Source of the DNA: Prochilodus magdalenae
Lineage: Eukaryota > Chordata > Actinopteri > Characiformes > Prochilodontidae
Direction of reading: 5' to 3'
DNA length: 64,000 nucleotides
Assembly (NCBI GenBank): GCA_024036415.1
Contig: JAMWET010000579.1
Span: 382,501-446,500 of the forward strand
The notes under the pieces were generated by a model. The model was not told the DNA's origin and did not search any database. It saw only the letters and a program-made list of their open reading frames with translations. A program made the position numbers and the translations under genes. Shown here piece by piece: positions 39,022-51,999 of this stretch (positions within the stretch are counted from its first letter, which is position 1; the number at the start of each line of letters is the position of its first letter).

Positions 39022-41429
39022 AGGCAGCCCCCTATTTTTGCATGATTACAAAGGCACTTCGATTGCCCCAAGTCCGGCACCGAATCTTCTAGTGCATCTA
39101 TGAAGGGAGATTATCTTAATCAAGTACCAGTGTTGGTATTTTTTCATGCTGTTGCGCTTTAGAGATACAGTTGGAGAAATATTTGTTATTTTGATCTTTC
39201 AAGAAGGTGACTAACGTCTGCAGGGCGAAGAGGAAGAAGTATCAGAGAGTAAGCAGAAGATAGAACAACATTAAAGATGATTCCACATTGATAGTCTTTG
39301 GAAGTCTGTAGTGAGAGCCCGATGGACGAAGTGAGATACAGCCTTGGCTTAGAATATGAAAGAACCACTGAATTTCTCTGTATAATACTCGTGTCTTCTT
39401 GCACAGCCGTTAAAACTCGAAAGGTACATGACTGAAATCATGGCACCATGGCTGTGCCACTGGCTTAGCGTGACTTAGCGAGAACTGTATTGGAGAGATG
39501 GAACACTATTCCTTCAAAAGCTGTTTCTTCAGTTGGGTTTTTAATGATGGTGGTACAGTAGGGTGACCAAGCGTCCCTGTTTTCAAACAATTGAATTGAA
39601 TCTAAACAAAAGCCCTGGCAGCAGAGCAGATGGATAGACGTCTTGTGTTGCGCTAGTTTTGACCAAGAGAGGGGGCTGCTGCTATCAACTAACCAATTGC
39701 TTGTCTGGTTTTAGAGAAAGTTGCTGTGCAAAACTCGAGTGGAAGCTAGCAATTGTCAAGTGATTCCACAACATCACTATTAACACATTTTTAAGTTGCA
39801 AGGTAACCCGAGGATTGAAAGCAAGGGGTGGGATCACGGTGCTTAAACCAGACCACCAGGAACTGCAGATAGCCCAAGTGTGTGTTTAGGGTCTGGCTAT
39901 TGGGCTATAGCCACAGGTCTTTTTCTGTAGAAGTGGGGCTCTATTTCCTGCCAAAACCATCTGCGGTAAACACATCCCTGCCTCATCCCTGCTTAAGCAA
40001 CTAGGCTTAGTGACTTTTAAGACCCCTTTAACTTGGCGACTTTATTCCCTAAAAAGAAACAAGCTACACATCTTGGAAATTAAATCCCTCTGAAATCTTC
40101 CATGGATATTCGGGTGTGTTGATTTGGTCTACTGTGAATGCAGTACCACATGACTCACGTAATCTCAGGCTGATTTACCTTGTTAGTGACGGTGCCATTG
40201 TGAAAGAGACCACTTCGATCAAGGTGGAAAAGTGTCATTATAGGACAAAAGGCCATCAGTCAGAACTTTCAGACCGATTTTCAGTGACCCTTTACCTCTA
40301 AGGCAGATGCCCACACAGCATAACACCCGTCCCCCCCATGACCTCCCTAAGTGGAAAGGTCCATGCTTTCAGGCCTGTACTGTTTTCTCACATGCACTTG
40401 CTCACTTGCTGTGGAGAGTATCTGATGTGTGTAAGTGTGAATCATCATCAGGTCCAATGACTACTTTCCACATCCCTGTAGAAGAATGGCTATGATTTCT
40501 CTGTGCCACTGATTTCTCAAATGTGCATTTATCTTTGTAAAGAGGGATTTCTCCACTGCAGCACTTTGTAGCTATGCAAGGGCTGTTCTTGATGACATTC
40601 TGAGCACATCCTGCATGTACATTCTCAGGATCCTGAGGAAGGCTTGCTTTTCTGATTTTCCAGCATATTCTAAACCTATAGGTCTAGAGCTGGAAAAGGC
40701 TGTAAGGTGTTAAAGAGGAAAACCTCGTCTTTCTTGTTTGCCAAAAAAGTATGCCCATTATTTGTGTCCTTGTAGGCTACGCATCTGGCAGTGTGAATCC
40801 CAGGACTCAACTGTGTTGTTTGTCTTGAGTGACAGGCCAATATATTCAAGCCTAAGTGTTCACGCTGATAATGATGTGATTTTTTTTTGTTCATCATTCC
40901 TGGCATAAGCGGCTTGCGGTCTGAGATACTGTCATTCTTGTCATCTGTGTTCTCTCCTTCCCTCTCTCCCCAGCCTCTGTAAGATCCAGTAAGATGAGTT
41001 CGGAAGGGTTTTTTGGGTGTTTTAATGCCTTTGCCTCCTTTCCTGCTGTTTTTATTTAGCCCCAGTGCGCAGTGTGTGCCTTTCCTGCTGTCTGCTTGGT
41101 AACATCTGCAGTCCTTTTGCTGGGATTTGTTTATAATGCTGATTTTTTTGATTTTGCTACTGACTCAGTGTGAGCCTGCAGCCTCTGATATCAATTCAGC
41201 TTTCCAAGTCAATGACATGTGCTGTGGCATGGGCTTGAAAAAGACGTTTCATAAACATTTGAATTTCTTTTGTGGTCCAGTTAGCAGCTATAAAGACAGA
41301 AGGTTCGAAGGGGAAGTCAAAGAGCTAAATGCTCTCAAACTGAGATGTATTCTGTGTCTGGCTGTGTCGCTCTCACACTTCTTTCTTTCTCTCCAATCTT
41401 CTGTTTCCTTCCCCCTGTCTCTGATGCAG

Positions 41430-41500
41430 AGGAACTCCAGTATCTCTGGATCAAGGGGCATGTACCAAGTGTCTGATAGGCGCTCCTCTCCCAGCACTGG
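41430..41500 (+). CDS. fbxo41: fbxo41 coding exon 3: linker
   Basis: A 71-bp exon encoding residues 305-327 plus two bases of codon 328. It reads RNSSISGSRGMYQVSDRRSS followed by PST; the SSPSTG end is the part that matches the mammalian linker. The acceptor is TCTGATGCAG|AGG and the donor CTGG|GTAAGT. The Ser/Arg content suggests a disordered, phosphorylatable segment. The assignment depends on phase closure with exons 2 and 4 plus the SSPSTG match. Confidence 0.9.
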
Positions 41501-41720
41501 GTAAGTTCCCTGTGGTCTAGTACACACTCTGATTTACTTTTTGCTATATCACTGCTGTTATCGCTAACACATTTTCGTTCAGGCTACAAGAACCAAAAGG
41601 TAACACAGTCCCTGGGTTAAGATGGCATGCTGTGTTCTCATTAACTGGACGTCGGTGTTACAAACAAAGTTCAGCACATCTGAGTCTGAGTGTCCAATCC
41701 AACCAAGCAACTATACTAAC

Positions 41721-41742
41721 TAACCCTGACCCTAACCCTAAC
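41721..41742. repeat. Short interstitial telomere-like tract
   Basis: TAACCC-TGACCC-TAACCC-TAAC, that is about three and a half vertebrate telomeric hexamers with one substitution. Too short to mark a fusion point by itself. Confidence 0.8.
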
Positions 41743-44700
41743 AGTTAGTTAGATTTGAGTCTAAATGTATTTTATTTAGGTGAATCATTTATGCACTGGC
41801 CTCTCTAGAAGATCAACCCAGTCCTGCAGACAAAACCAAAACCAGTTCTTCTTCCAGTTCTTAGGAACTCCAGTTCAGACTAGGAATGTCCATTCTGACA
41901 ACAGCCACAGTCACCCCACATGGTTGCCTTGCAGTTTTCTTTTCAAGGGAGGAGGAAAATCAGGCAAGTAAATGCCGTCCTGAAGTGAGGTGGCCTTGAG
42001 GGGAATGAAACGTTCGGTGGCCACCTAGTTTGCTAATTTGAATCACTGACATTTAATCCCTCCATTAAATTTATTTCTGAATGAGAAGAACACAACCCTT
42101 TCTCTTTCCTTCGGCTCACACTTCCAAGGTTTGCAAAATCACTTCCAATATTTGTATGTTAAAGTTAACCTAGTTTAACTCAAGACTATGTGAAATGATG
42201 GGCAAAGAGATGCAAATTCTATTAATAGCCATTATCGATGTTTGCTTAGGCCTGTGTTCTGCTGCTGGCAATGCAGTTAAGTAGGTTTCTGAAGTCTTAA
42301 GTGAATCAGCATCTTCCAGCATTGTTTTTAGAAACCCTATTTTTCCACCATGCGTACCCCATAATTCAGGCTACCTGGAACCCCAGTAATCAGAACAACT
42401 AGGGACGCAACAGTGCAGAGAGCCCCTGGCTTAGAATAGCTGTGAAGTACAAGCAAGATTTGACCACAAGCCATAATAGACATAGCAGTCTCAGGTTAGC
42501 CCATTGACTAAGGTCAGGATTTAGGATGCAGTGCTGGGGTGGGGCAAGTGCCTCAGAAAGCCAATCAGAACCTAAACAACCATCAGGAACCATGAAAGCA
42601 TGGTTGCTGTATGGATGCAAGTTGTGGATGCTATTGGAGGTAAGCAGTGCCAGGCTTTCCTTGCATAGACTTCTATTACTTGTAGCTGGTTCAATACAAA
42701 GCTATGTTTGGAAGGAGAAGAACATGTGTAAACTCCATGCTTCTGTGAACCAGAACCAATAACGCTGCTCGCTCTTTCTGTCATTTGTTCTGCTCTTATT
42801 CAACCCAGATATTCCCTCTGAAACATACAGTAGCTAGTTCAGCAAAGCTCCATTAGAACAGGTTATTCCTACAAAAGCCCGGGTAGGAAAGTTTGTCCAC
42901 TCAAAGGCCATCTAAGCAACACTCCTGAACAGTGATTTCCAGTTGTTTCACTGGTACATTCAAACCAAAATCAGCAATTTCCAGCTCTGTCTACTGCTCA
43001 TGCGCATATCCACACAACGAGGGTGGCCTTATCAGAGTGTTGTCTCTTTTTATTGGAGATTGGTGACGTTCCTGTAAACAGACAGCATATTTATTTTTCA
43101 TGCAGCAGGCATGTGCAAACACAGAAACACTGAATTCTATTGAGTTTGCTTGATTTGTTTATCTTGATGTATCTGGATCTGCAGACGAAGTAAAACAAAC
43201 CCGATGAGTTTGCCTTTCACAGACTCAAGCACCACACTGAAAAACATGGTTGTATAAAAAGCAAGAAATAGGAAGAGGCTGCGTGAAATCACATCTCTAT
43301 AATCAAGGACAATTCAGGGCCATTCCAAAGCACACCTCTCAAGTCAGAGGTAATTCAGTCTAAAATGCATTGAAGGCAGAACCTAGAGAAGCATGTTTTT
43401 TGTTGCCCCAGTTCTGCAGAAGAAAGGTGTGTTTAGTAAGCACCGAAACCCCACACTCACAATTATTCTGCCGAGGATGCATTTTGATGAGCTAATTTGC
43501 GACAGCTGGAGTTCCATGGTTTTAGTCAAACAGACCAACGTCAAAGCGGACCAAAGATTTAAATATTGTGTCATGCCATAAACCATCAGAAATAGGCCTA
43601 GTGTGGCCTGCAGAGCCATTACGAAATGACTGTACGAATGTACTGAATGTTGATTTTCCATTTAGTTGATAGTTTGTTATGATAATATAATGTGTGAGTG
43701 ATAACAGATGACAGATACTAGTGATAATAGCCTGATGTGATATTACATTTAGCATAGCCAGTTTAATTGCATCACAGATCATTTATATCCTTGTTGTCCA
43801 GTCATGTGGACTGACCACAAGCCTGGTACAGCTATAGTGTCACATCTTAGATATTGTCGCCGTTCAAAGAAAAAACAGTATCTCTAAAATGGCAACTTTA
43901 CAGCACAGAGCAAAAAACTATTTTAACTTTAATGGAAGTCAGTAGGCCTAGAGTTCATTCAAGACACGTTTTCTTTGGACAGCGTCAGTATGGTGAGTTT
44001 GGGATGTATATAGAACAACATGTTTATGTAATATTGCAAAACGTTCATGGATGATTGCTTTTTCAGAGCGGAGAGCAGTGACTGGCAGAGGCCTTTCCAT
44101 CTGCTTGGACTGAAGAGGGGGTGGGCTTATCATACTCTGGTATCCTCAAAGTTGACGTCACTTATGCCTCAGAGATTTCCCCTCTGTGAAATCTTTAATC
44201 CTGAGCCAAAAACTATGATGGCCCTTCAAATCTCCTCTCTTCCTTTAATAGCATTATATTCTGAACATCACAAACTAACAGAAATCTGACTGAACCCATT
44301 CTTAAAGCAAATAGCAAAAAATGCAAAGCTATAAGTGCATCTTTGGAGCTTTAACATGCATGCTGTGCAAAGTGCACAATAAAATTAACGAAACAGCTAC
44401 AAGCACAATGTATATGTCCGGTAAAGCTGTTATAAAACCACTTAGGTGATTTGTAATGGCTAGATAGTGTAGTGGTGCAGATGGGAGAGCAAGGTTTGCC
44501 TTCTCTTGTAGTAGAGCACAGGACCTGTTTAGACTTCCTACCCAAATCAAATTTTTGGCAAATTCAGATTTGGCTGATTTTAGCAGCAAAAAAAGTCACA
44601 TTGAATCCAATTTTTTCAAATCGGATCCACATTTTGAGGTGGTTAATCTCAATTTGGATGCTCTGGTTCTCAAATTGACTTCAAAGTGTATTTTGCACCA

Positions 44701-45099
44701 CTCATACTGCACCAAACAACGATGGTGTCAAATGCAGAGTGACGGAGGTGCTGGAATTCAGGAACAGCCCTGATCTATGAGTTGAACAGTGTACTTGTCA
44801 GAGGGTTAAATGATACACATCCATCTTTCCTGCAACCACGTTGTTACCACAGCAGAGGACAGCGTCCGGGGAATGGCTGCAGTGCTAATGAAAGATAACA
44901 AACATAAGGCATAACAGATTATGCTTATTCAGTCCAGTACAGAAATTGGATTTCAGGCCGACTCTCTGGCTGAAATGTAATTAGGATACAATCTAGATAC
45001 TGGCCGAATTGAGTGACTTGGTGCTAACAAAATTTGAGTGTCTTCTTAAACTGTTGATGCATACGCCCAAAAACCACCCCTAAATTTCTCTGGTGCATG

Positions 45100-45185
45100 C
45101 GATTGTGCTGGAGCCTATCACAGCGTTCATTGGACGTATGCCAGGACACATCCTGGACGACCCATCAGTCCTTCACAGGGGCTTT
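45100..45185. repeat. Short dispersed repeat of fish type
   Basis: GGAGCCTATCACAGCGTTCA, then CCAGGACACATCCTGGACGA, then CCATCAGTCCTTCACAGGGG. I recognise this as a degraded copy of a repeat found widely in fish genomes (GGAGCCTATCCCAGC ... CCAGTCCATCACAGGG), but cannot name its class. Confidence 0.4.
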
Positions 45186-46744
45186 TAACATACAGAGTAT
45201 AATGATTAACCCAAGCAAGGCAGGCTAGCTAGTGAACAACTAGCTTTAGGTAATGGAACAGACAACCTTTCACTCATGCTAACATACATTACAGCCATGG
45301 ACAGATTTGTTGTTCGTCAGACTATGCTGGCACTACCTTGAACTAGTTTATGAATTTCACACTTAGTTTGTTACTTCCATAACACGCATTAATAAGAGCT
45401 CCCACTCACATTTAGCTCAAAACAACAACCATCTAACGGTTGTCCCCACATGTTCTTATTACGAGGTCACGTCTGACCCCATGAGACTACTCTCAGGGCA
45501 GACGATAATGAGCTTAAGGCAACAAAAAAGAGCTGAACGCTTCGCTGACGGCATGTTATGTAAGCTAGTGTTAATTGGTTGTTTTGTTTGTCTCCTCAGC
45601 TACCTGCTGATTTGTTAGTATGTGTCGTTCAAGAGAATTCATTCTGTAACTTCTGCACATAAAGTAATATGAATAGGCCCACCAGTATGTCGCCAACAGT
45701 AACACTGCTGGCGTTATTTTATAACCGGAGCACAGAGTGGAGAGGAGATGCTATTAAATAGCACTGTAATTGCTGCACTAGCTGTGTGTTAATGACATTT
45801 TCCAAGAGTGTGTAATTTAGTATGGAGGTCCCCAAAGGGGATTTACTTGTGACTGGTAACAGCTGGGGCGATGCAGCTTCTGTTTGGAGACACAGCGAGT
45901 GTGTTTTCTTAGCCCTGCGAACGTCCAGTCATGCGTCACATCCGCACCTCCATAACAACATAGTAAAGGTCAGTGAGCTGGCAAAGCTGCGGAGAACTGA
46001 CAGCAGCTCCCGTGTTTGCGTACGGGTGTTAGCATGGGAACGAGTCGGAGTATTAAAGTGTGCTTAAACTGCAAGAATGTGTTGCCATGGAACCCAGCGG
46101 GCCATTTGTAATATTTACTCGTATGGCAATTCTCATTTTCCCTCACGCGCTCGCTTAAAGCTATCCCCGTCGGCAGTCTCAGTAACCAGTGACCACTTCA
46201 GCCAGGTCCATTTAAGTCCGAGAGAGCGACCACAAACTGTAATGTCTGCAGAGTGACTAAGTGTCTGGCTGGAATCCCCAATGGAAATTCTATTCCAGCT
46301 AAAGCCCTGGAGGAGAACATTCTTTTCCCACAATGCCTTGCAGCAGCCTCAACTATCTGTGCTGGTAGACTTTTAACTCTTAACACTGACCCGAGAGCAG
46401 GGAGGGATACTGGACCTGACTCCGTGCAGCTGCTCGAGGCAGACTGAGAGTTCAGCCTAAGGTTTCCATATTAAAAACATCAGCCAGGAGAGCCAGATAT
46501 GGGAAACAACTCCTTCGTTTAGCCCTCAGGAATCTTCCTGCACTCACGTAAAAAGGTTTTCTAAGCAGGCAGTGTTCAGGACTGTCTGTGGAAGGGTTCA
46601 TGCTTGTGTGTTCGTTACACTAGTTAAAAGACGGAGAGGATAACTAGCAACAAGATAGAGTCATTAAACAGCCATTCAGAAGCCTAAAGATCCAAGACAC
46701 TTAATTATACTAAACTGAGCTCTATTATTAGTGTGTAGCAAAGT

Positions 46745-46886
46745 TGGTGTGGTTCAGTGGTTAACACCGCTCCCGCCTCATGTGTGGGTTGGGGGTTCAG
46801 ATCCCAGTCTAGGTAGCAAATGCTGAGCTACACCAATAAGAGTCCTTGACAAGTCACTCTGGATAAGAGCGTCATCTAAATGCAAA
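46745..46886 (+). mobile_element. tRNA-derived SINE, copy 2
   Basis: An A-box TGGTTAACACCG at about 46758 and a mutated B-box GGTTCAGATCC at 46794-46804. The shared body (CACCAATAAGAGTCCTTG) and the LINE-like tail CTCTGGATAAGAGCGTCATC follow. It lacks about 55 bp present in copy 1 between CCTTG and the tail, so it is an internally deleted or different subfamily copy. Confidence 0.8.
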
Positions 46887-47506
46887 GGACTGTGATGGTT
46901 AACGGATGACTACAAGCTCACTGACTCCCATTTAAAAAAAAAAACTTGTTCAAGTTTGTTGATTTACTTGCTAATCATAAGACTAAACCCTGGTGTTCCT
47001 GCACTGAACTTCTACACATGTTGAAATGTGGCTTTGAGTGACGCTGGTTAAATATGCTAGGTGCGACAGGCAGATACCATGTCCCCTAGATGTAGGTGAA
47101 CATTTTAGGACATCCTCAGACCACAATGTCAGGTTACAGACATCAGAGCTTGGCTTTTGGAAAGGACCTTGTCTCTGCTGTTGTGCATCAGACAAGACAA
47201 GATGTGTCTTTTATGTCCGCTTATTTAAATATTATAAAATATTAATTCAGCTCATACGCCATCATTGTATTCACTTCTGTGTCCACTTCAGCCTCTGAAA
47301 TTACAGTGTGACAAGTTCCTGCTAGTATTATTATAATTGCTGTTAAACTGTTGTTGTCAATATCATTATCATTATTGGGATGTGACTTTTTGTCAGTTGC
47401 ACCTGTGAGGACTAGCATATAAAACTAATGTTGCGCATGTATGTGCATAATATGATCACAAAGTTTTCAACATGCATACATGTATACATGCGTATCCCTC
47501 CAACAG

Positions 47507-47883
47507 AGCTTCTGGCCGGGTGAAGTCCGTGTCTCAAGGCTCGGCGGTGGGCTACGATAGTGACAGCGTGGACCTGCATGCGCTGGAAGGCAGCCTGGAG
47601 GCACAGTACTACCATTCACAGTGCCGCCTCGGAGAGTCTGGGGCTTACGAGCGGGGCCCTGTGTCCGGCGGGGTGCCCCGCAACTGGGGGCTCCGCAAGC
47701 AGGCCATCCAGAACTGGCAGCGGCGGCCCTACCGCAACAGCACAGAAGGCGAAGAGGGCGACGTGTCCGACGTGGGCTCCCGCACCACTGAGTCGGAGGC
47801 AGAACTCTGGGAGCAGGAGAGGAGGGTGTCTGCTGACAGTCAGCAGCACGTCAGCCACCGCGGAGGATACCGACTAGGCACAG
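47507..47883 (+). CDS. fbxo41: fbxo41 coding exon 4: conserved linker
   Basis: It completes codon 328 and encodes residues 329-453 plus one base of 454. It opens ASGRVKSVSQGSAVGYDSDS and contains a block close to identical in mammals, RKQAIQNWQRRPYRNSTEGE followed by EGDVSDVGSRTTESEAE. The linker is acidic and Ser-rich, likely disordered and phosphorylated; its role is not known to me. The acceptor is CCAACAG|AG and the donor CACAG|GTAAGT. An hAT-like insertion begins only 26 bp into the following intron. Confidence 0.96.
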
Positions 47884-47909
47884 GTAAGTCAGTAAGAATG
47901 ATTGTATAA

Positions 47910-48085
47910 CAGTGTTTCTCAACCCTGGCCCTGGAGGCACCCTGCTGTGTACATTTTGGTGGATACCCTGCTTTACCACACCCACTGTAACTCTGAAAGG
48001 GCTTGTTAATGAGATGATGATTTGAATCAGGTGTGTTGGGAGCAGGGAAACCACTAAAATGTGCAGGGCATGATATCCATGGTTG
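47910..48085. mobile_element. Short nonautonomous hAT-like element, copy 3, next to exon 4 donor
   Basis: It starts CAGTGTTTCTCAACCCTGG and carries the shared interior CAGGTGTGTTGGGAGCAGGG. The right inverted end is lost or badly decayed after AATGTGCAGGGC near 48060. The element begins 26 bp after the GT of the exon 4 donor. Confidence 0.75.
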
Positions 48086-50378
48086 ACCAGTCAGAACAGA
48101 GTGGGGGGGCTGACCAGTCAGAGCATGCTAGGCTTATTATTAGGGAGCTTTAAGAGACAGGAGAGAGAGAATGAAAAGAGATATACAGTTGGCAAAAATA
48201 TTGAATGCATCTAAATTAAAGGATGTAAATCTATTCTATTAGACCCCCAAAATAAAATTCTGAACATTGAAAATGAGTGACAAAGTCTCAGCCTGGTCCG
48301 ATGCAGTTAGATCTAACCAAACAGGCTCTGGATCTCATGATGGGAGGCGTAAAGCTATGTTTACAAGTGTTTGAAAATTTTACTTCACTGGTTTGTTAAA
48401 GGGGAAAAACATGTATCCAAGGCCTGTAGCTACTTGGGATATTCAGTGTTGCAGCTGGGGTTAGAGAGTAGTAGCGAGTGTTGACCTCTGACTGCGGTAC
48501 ACTGACTCTGGCAGCAGCAGCATCTGTCGACTGAAGGATTTATCCTGTATGCTGTGTTGTCTGTCTACCATTATAATGTAAAAGCAAATCCAGCACCACA
48601 TCAATGCAGCATTATACGGCCGACTGGAAAGAGGCATAGGATCCCCAGTGTCTTGTCTGAAGGGCAATGACCAACACACATTCAGTCATAGTTACCCAAG
48701 TTACCCAAGCAATTACACAACAGGTATGAAGTCATTATGTACCAAGGAGTTACACAACCGTTAGTATGCAGTGTCCCTCCTGACTCTGTGGAAAACAGGT
48801 GTTGGACCCCACGGGTCACGGCTGGAGCCAGGAGCCGGGATCTGTCTCTGTACTCCCACTGTACGGTCCAGGCAGAAGTGCAGGGCGCAGGCCAGGAAAA
48901 CTAGGTCAATGTGAGAGCAGCTACTGCTGGAGCGCCGTAGAGAACAGCCAGGGTTAGAGTCACAGAGGGATGAGTAATGAGCACAGCAGCCCACTCACTG
49001 ACTTCAGATCAGCCAGGGGCAGCGACCATGGAGGGGATGAATAATGACCAGACGGCCTCACGCTCTCCTGACAAATGAATTGTGGACTGCGAGCTATCAT
49101 GAGAGCCTACAATGGAAGGAGTTTGAATGAATACAAATAACGTGTTATCCATTTGCGTGCACTTAATCATCCCTCTGTTTCCCTGTCAACATTACTCTTC
49201 TCTCCATTTGAGTTGCATTAGGTGATGGTACCGGTACTGTTAGCTCTAGGTGCTACACTTCTAAACGGCAACTAACAAGTCACAATCTGACAGCACCCAG
49301 CCGTCCTCCTTTGCCTTGCCTCCCGCCTTCTCTCTCTCTCAGTCTCTCTCTGTCTCCTGTTAGTAAAGACACTGCTCTACTAGAAGAAGTCATCTCCCTC
49401 CTGCCTGCGTGCTGTGTTCTCATTTTCAGTATGCATGAGGGAGTCGCATGATTACTCCCACTCAGTCTCCAGTGCAATAAACAGCTAATGGTTTTCAGCT
49501 GCACCTGCAGCTCCCCGGTATCATCAGTGCAGGCAGACTCTGACACTGCAGTGGTATGTCTATAAGGGGGACCCGTTGGGATGGTGTATTCTCATAAAAC
49601 AGAGAACAGGGAGTTGTGTGAATATGACAGTGAAGAGTTTCTCCGGGGCAGTATTGAGAGAAATCACTGTCTGCCTACTTGAGGTCCACGAGGGCAGCAC
49701 AGCATATCATACTGTTAATCATGGTCGCAATGTTGAACCGTTTCAGGACTGATATATGCAAATGTGGCTTTCAGCCAACTTCAGAGTCTGTGAGCATTTA
49801 CTGTGAGCATCTGAACCAGATGACTATTCCTGTGGGGCTTTTGAAGAATCAAGGCATTCATGGAATGCACCTGGCCTTGGGCCGGTTACTGAAATAGCTA
49901 AATATTGCAATTGAACTTAAATAAGCACCAACATTATGCAGATTGACAGTCTTTCATTTATGTGGTCCTTAATACTCTTACTTCATTATTAATATCAGTT
50001 GGGGATTGTTTTTCTCCGTTGGATCTAGGTAGATCCAGCCAAGCAGGCTGTTCCATTGGTTAGGACTTCAGGAGCTGAACTGAAGTGAGACATCAGAACA
50101 ACCATCAGAACTAACACCAACCCACTGTATTTAGGAAGTGACGGTGGAATGAACACAGTCATGCTTTGGTTGCTGAGGTTGGGACCAATTTTGTAATAAT
50201 GACCATCACTCTAGATCGTCTGGAAGTCCTAGATATGTCACTGAGTGCGAGTGGTAGCCTGACTTGTGGGTTTCAGTCAGATGTTAGATATGGAAAACAG
50301 CAGCAGCTCTGTGTCAGCATTACTGAGTCATATGTTCACATGTCTATTTAACACATAAAATGTCTTTGACAAGCTTTA

Positions 50379-50453
50379 GACGTTTGTGTTTAGTCTAAAA
50401 TGTGTGTTTAGTCTAGAATTATTTCCAAAAATGTGCTTGTGAATCCCTGTAAG
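50379..50453. repeat. 75-bp direct repeat, left copy
   Basis: GACGTTTGTGTTTAGTCTAA ... GAATCCCTGT. The same sequence returns with few changes at 50998-51072. The two copies exactly bracket the isolated gypsy integrase fragment. Confidence 0.85.
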
Positions 50454-50997
50454 CATGGGTGGTGTTTCAGTATGACAAACAAAAGCCATTCAGGTGCTGG
50501 TGGAGCATTGCTTGGCCTTGAGAAGCGTTGGATGCCATTAGCTTGAATGAAGTGAATTCTGGAGACACAAGCCACGGCCTGCTGTCACTGACAAGTTGCA
50601 CTGGGCTGCCAAAATTGCTGAACCTGTCACCAAGTTCCCTATTGTCTTCCCTGCAGGAGTGGAATGCATGGTGGTAATTTCAGGCCACTGCCTTTATCAC
50701 TGCCTAAACATCCGATTCTCAACACGGCCAGCAAAATCCAAGTATATTCACTGCCAAGGTGTCTCTGTCCAATCCCAGGCTGTGGTACTTTTCTGATTTT
50801 CTGGCATGAGAAATGTGACTTGTCACATTCTGAGATTGTGGATGTGAGATTTTCTCTTCTATGTCCCGGTCATCCGCACCACACCACAGGGTCGCAAATG
50901 TCTCTTTGACAGCACATCGGCTGTTAAATACTTCCATCACTTCGGATAGGTCAGGGTCATTTCTGTTAATTTCCCATACTAGTCTGAAGATGGTCAG
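50454..50997 (-). mobile_element. Isolated Ty3/gypsy RNase H end plus integrase fragment, antisense
   Basis: About 545 bp closely similar to 52202-52795, in the same orientation. It runs from the TIF motif after the RNase H TDH motif (minus strand, near 50993) through a segment reading VMEVFNSRCAVKETFATLWC to the decayed integrase core. It carries gaps relative to the longer copy (for instance the CATATGCGTAAAGG part is missing). It is noncoding today. Confidence 0.75.
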
Positions 50998-51072
50998 GAC
51001 GTTTGTGTTTAGTCTAAAATGTGTGTTTATTCTAGAATTATGTCCAGATATGTGCTTGCGAATCCCTGTGAG
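50998..51072. repeat. 75-bp direct repeat, right copy
   Basis: Partner of 50379-50453; about 90 percent alike by eye. Confidence 0.85.
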
Positions 51073-51674
51073 CCTAACACATGGCTAACACACAGCAAAT
51101 ATCCCATAGGGGTGCTAAAAATTTGCATTATAACAGAGGTGTTCCTTATATTCTCATATTTACAGTCTGTAATGAAGGCCTAATTCTATTAGCCTTAGTT
51201 TGGTGCCTATACATTATTGTCTTCCCAAACAAAGCATGACCAAGTATTTAACTACATACATACTGTACGTACTTTGAACACCACTTGGCAGAGAATAATG
51301 AGGAACATGCAAATGAGACAAGACGTATAAGATCTGCACAGTACTCTACTCTCAGGTAGAAAATAAAATGTACAAGCTAATCCAGAAGAAGGGTCCCAGT
51401 TCATTTATTTTGCCAATCAGCTGCTTTGACGTTCGCTGCTCTGTGATGGATCACATCCAGCCAAAGCTGGAACCAAGCTGAGCTGTATGGTGTATCGTAG
51501 AATGTGCTTACAGATTGTTAGTACTCCCACCCGGGCTAATAAACTGTTTTCTGCGCAGATGGCTTGTAATTCCATTAGCATCCACTGTTTCTCTGCATTC
51601 ATTTGGTTGGAAATCAACATGTTATCTAACTATGGAAGCCGATTCCTGCTACCTGCAGTACCTGGTTATCATTT

Positions 51675-51990
51675 TTTCAATATTGCTGTGCAATTGTTTT
51701 GTGATATTAAATCATTATTTCACAATGTTAAGTATTATTTTAAAATTCTGTCTCATAATTTCAAAATATTTCTTTTTTTATATATATTTAGTCACTATTT
51801 TAGGATATAGTTTTATTATTTTGCGAAATTAAGTCATTATTTTGAGATGGTTAGTCTTTATTTGCAATGTTAAGTCATTATCTTGAGATGCTAAATTGTT
51901 CTTTTAAGATGCTAAATCAGTCATTTGAGGTCCTATCTCATTCATTTGAGACATGAAGTTATTCATTTGAGATGCTGAATGTTCAAATGA
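51675..51990. repeat. Left arm: 20-bp tandem array, inverted relative to the right arm
   Basis: Degenerate repeats of TTAAGTCATTATTTTGAGAT, the reverse complement of the unit found at 54276-55110. The TTTTTTTATATATATTTAGTC interruption near 51774 also mirrors a GAGGTTATATAAAAAA block of the right arm. The array stops just before the gypsy-derived part. Confidence 0.8.
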
Positions 51991-51999
51991 TTTTGCGAA

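Larger units (their letters stand above)
34985..41429 (+). other. fbxo41: fbxo41 intron 2 (6.4 kb)
   Basis: A phase-0 intron. It holds a candidate conserved element at about 36010-36240, a long GA repeat at 38951 and the reverse match of the small palindromic element at 37852. The stretch 37840-38270, which also contains CCAATCAGAGCAGAGCTCAT near 38201, may be a degraded DNA transposon. Nothing else was recognised. Confidence 0.75.
41501..47506 (+). other. fbxo41: fbxo41 intron 3 (6.0 kb)
   Basis: A phase-2 intron containing a short telomere-like tract (41721), a short dispersed fish repeat (about 45100) and a SINE (46745). Otherwise AT-rich, with nothing recognised on either strand. Confidence 0.8.
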
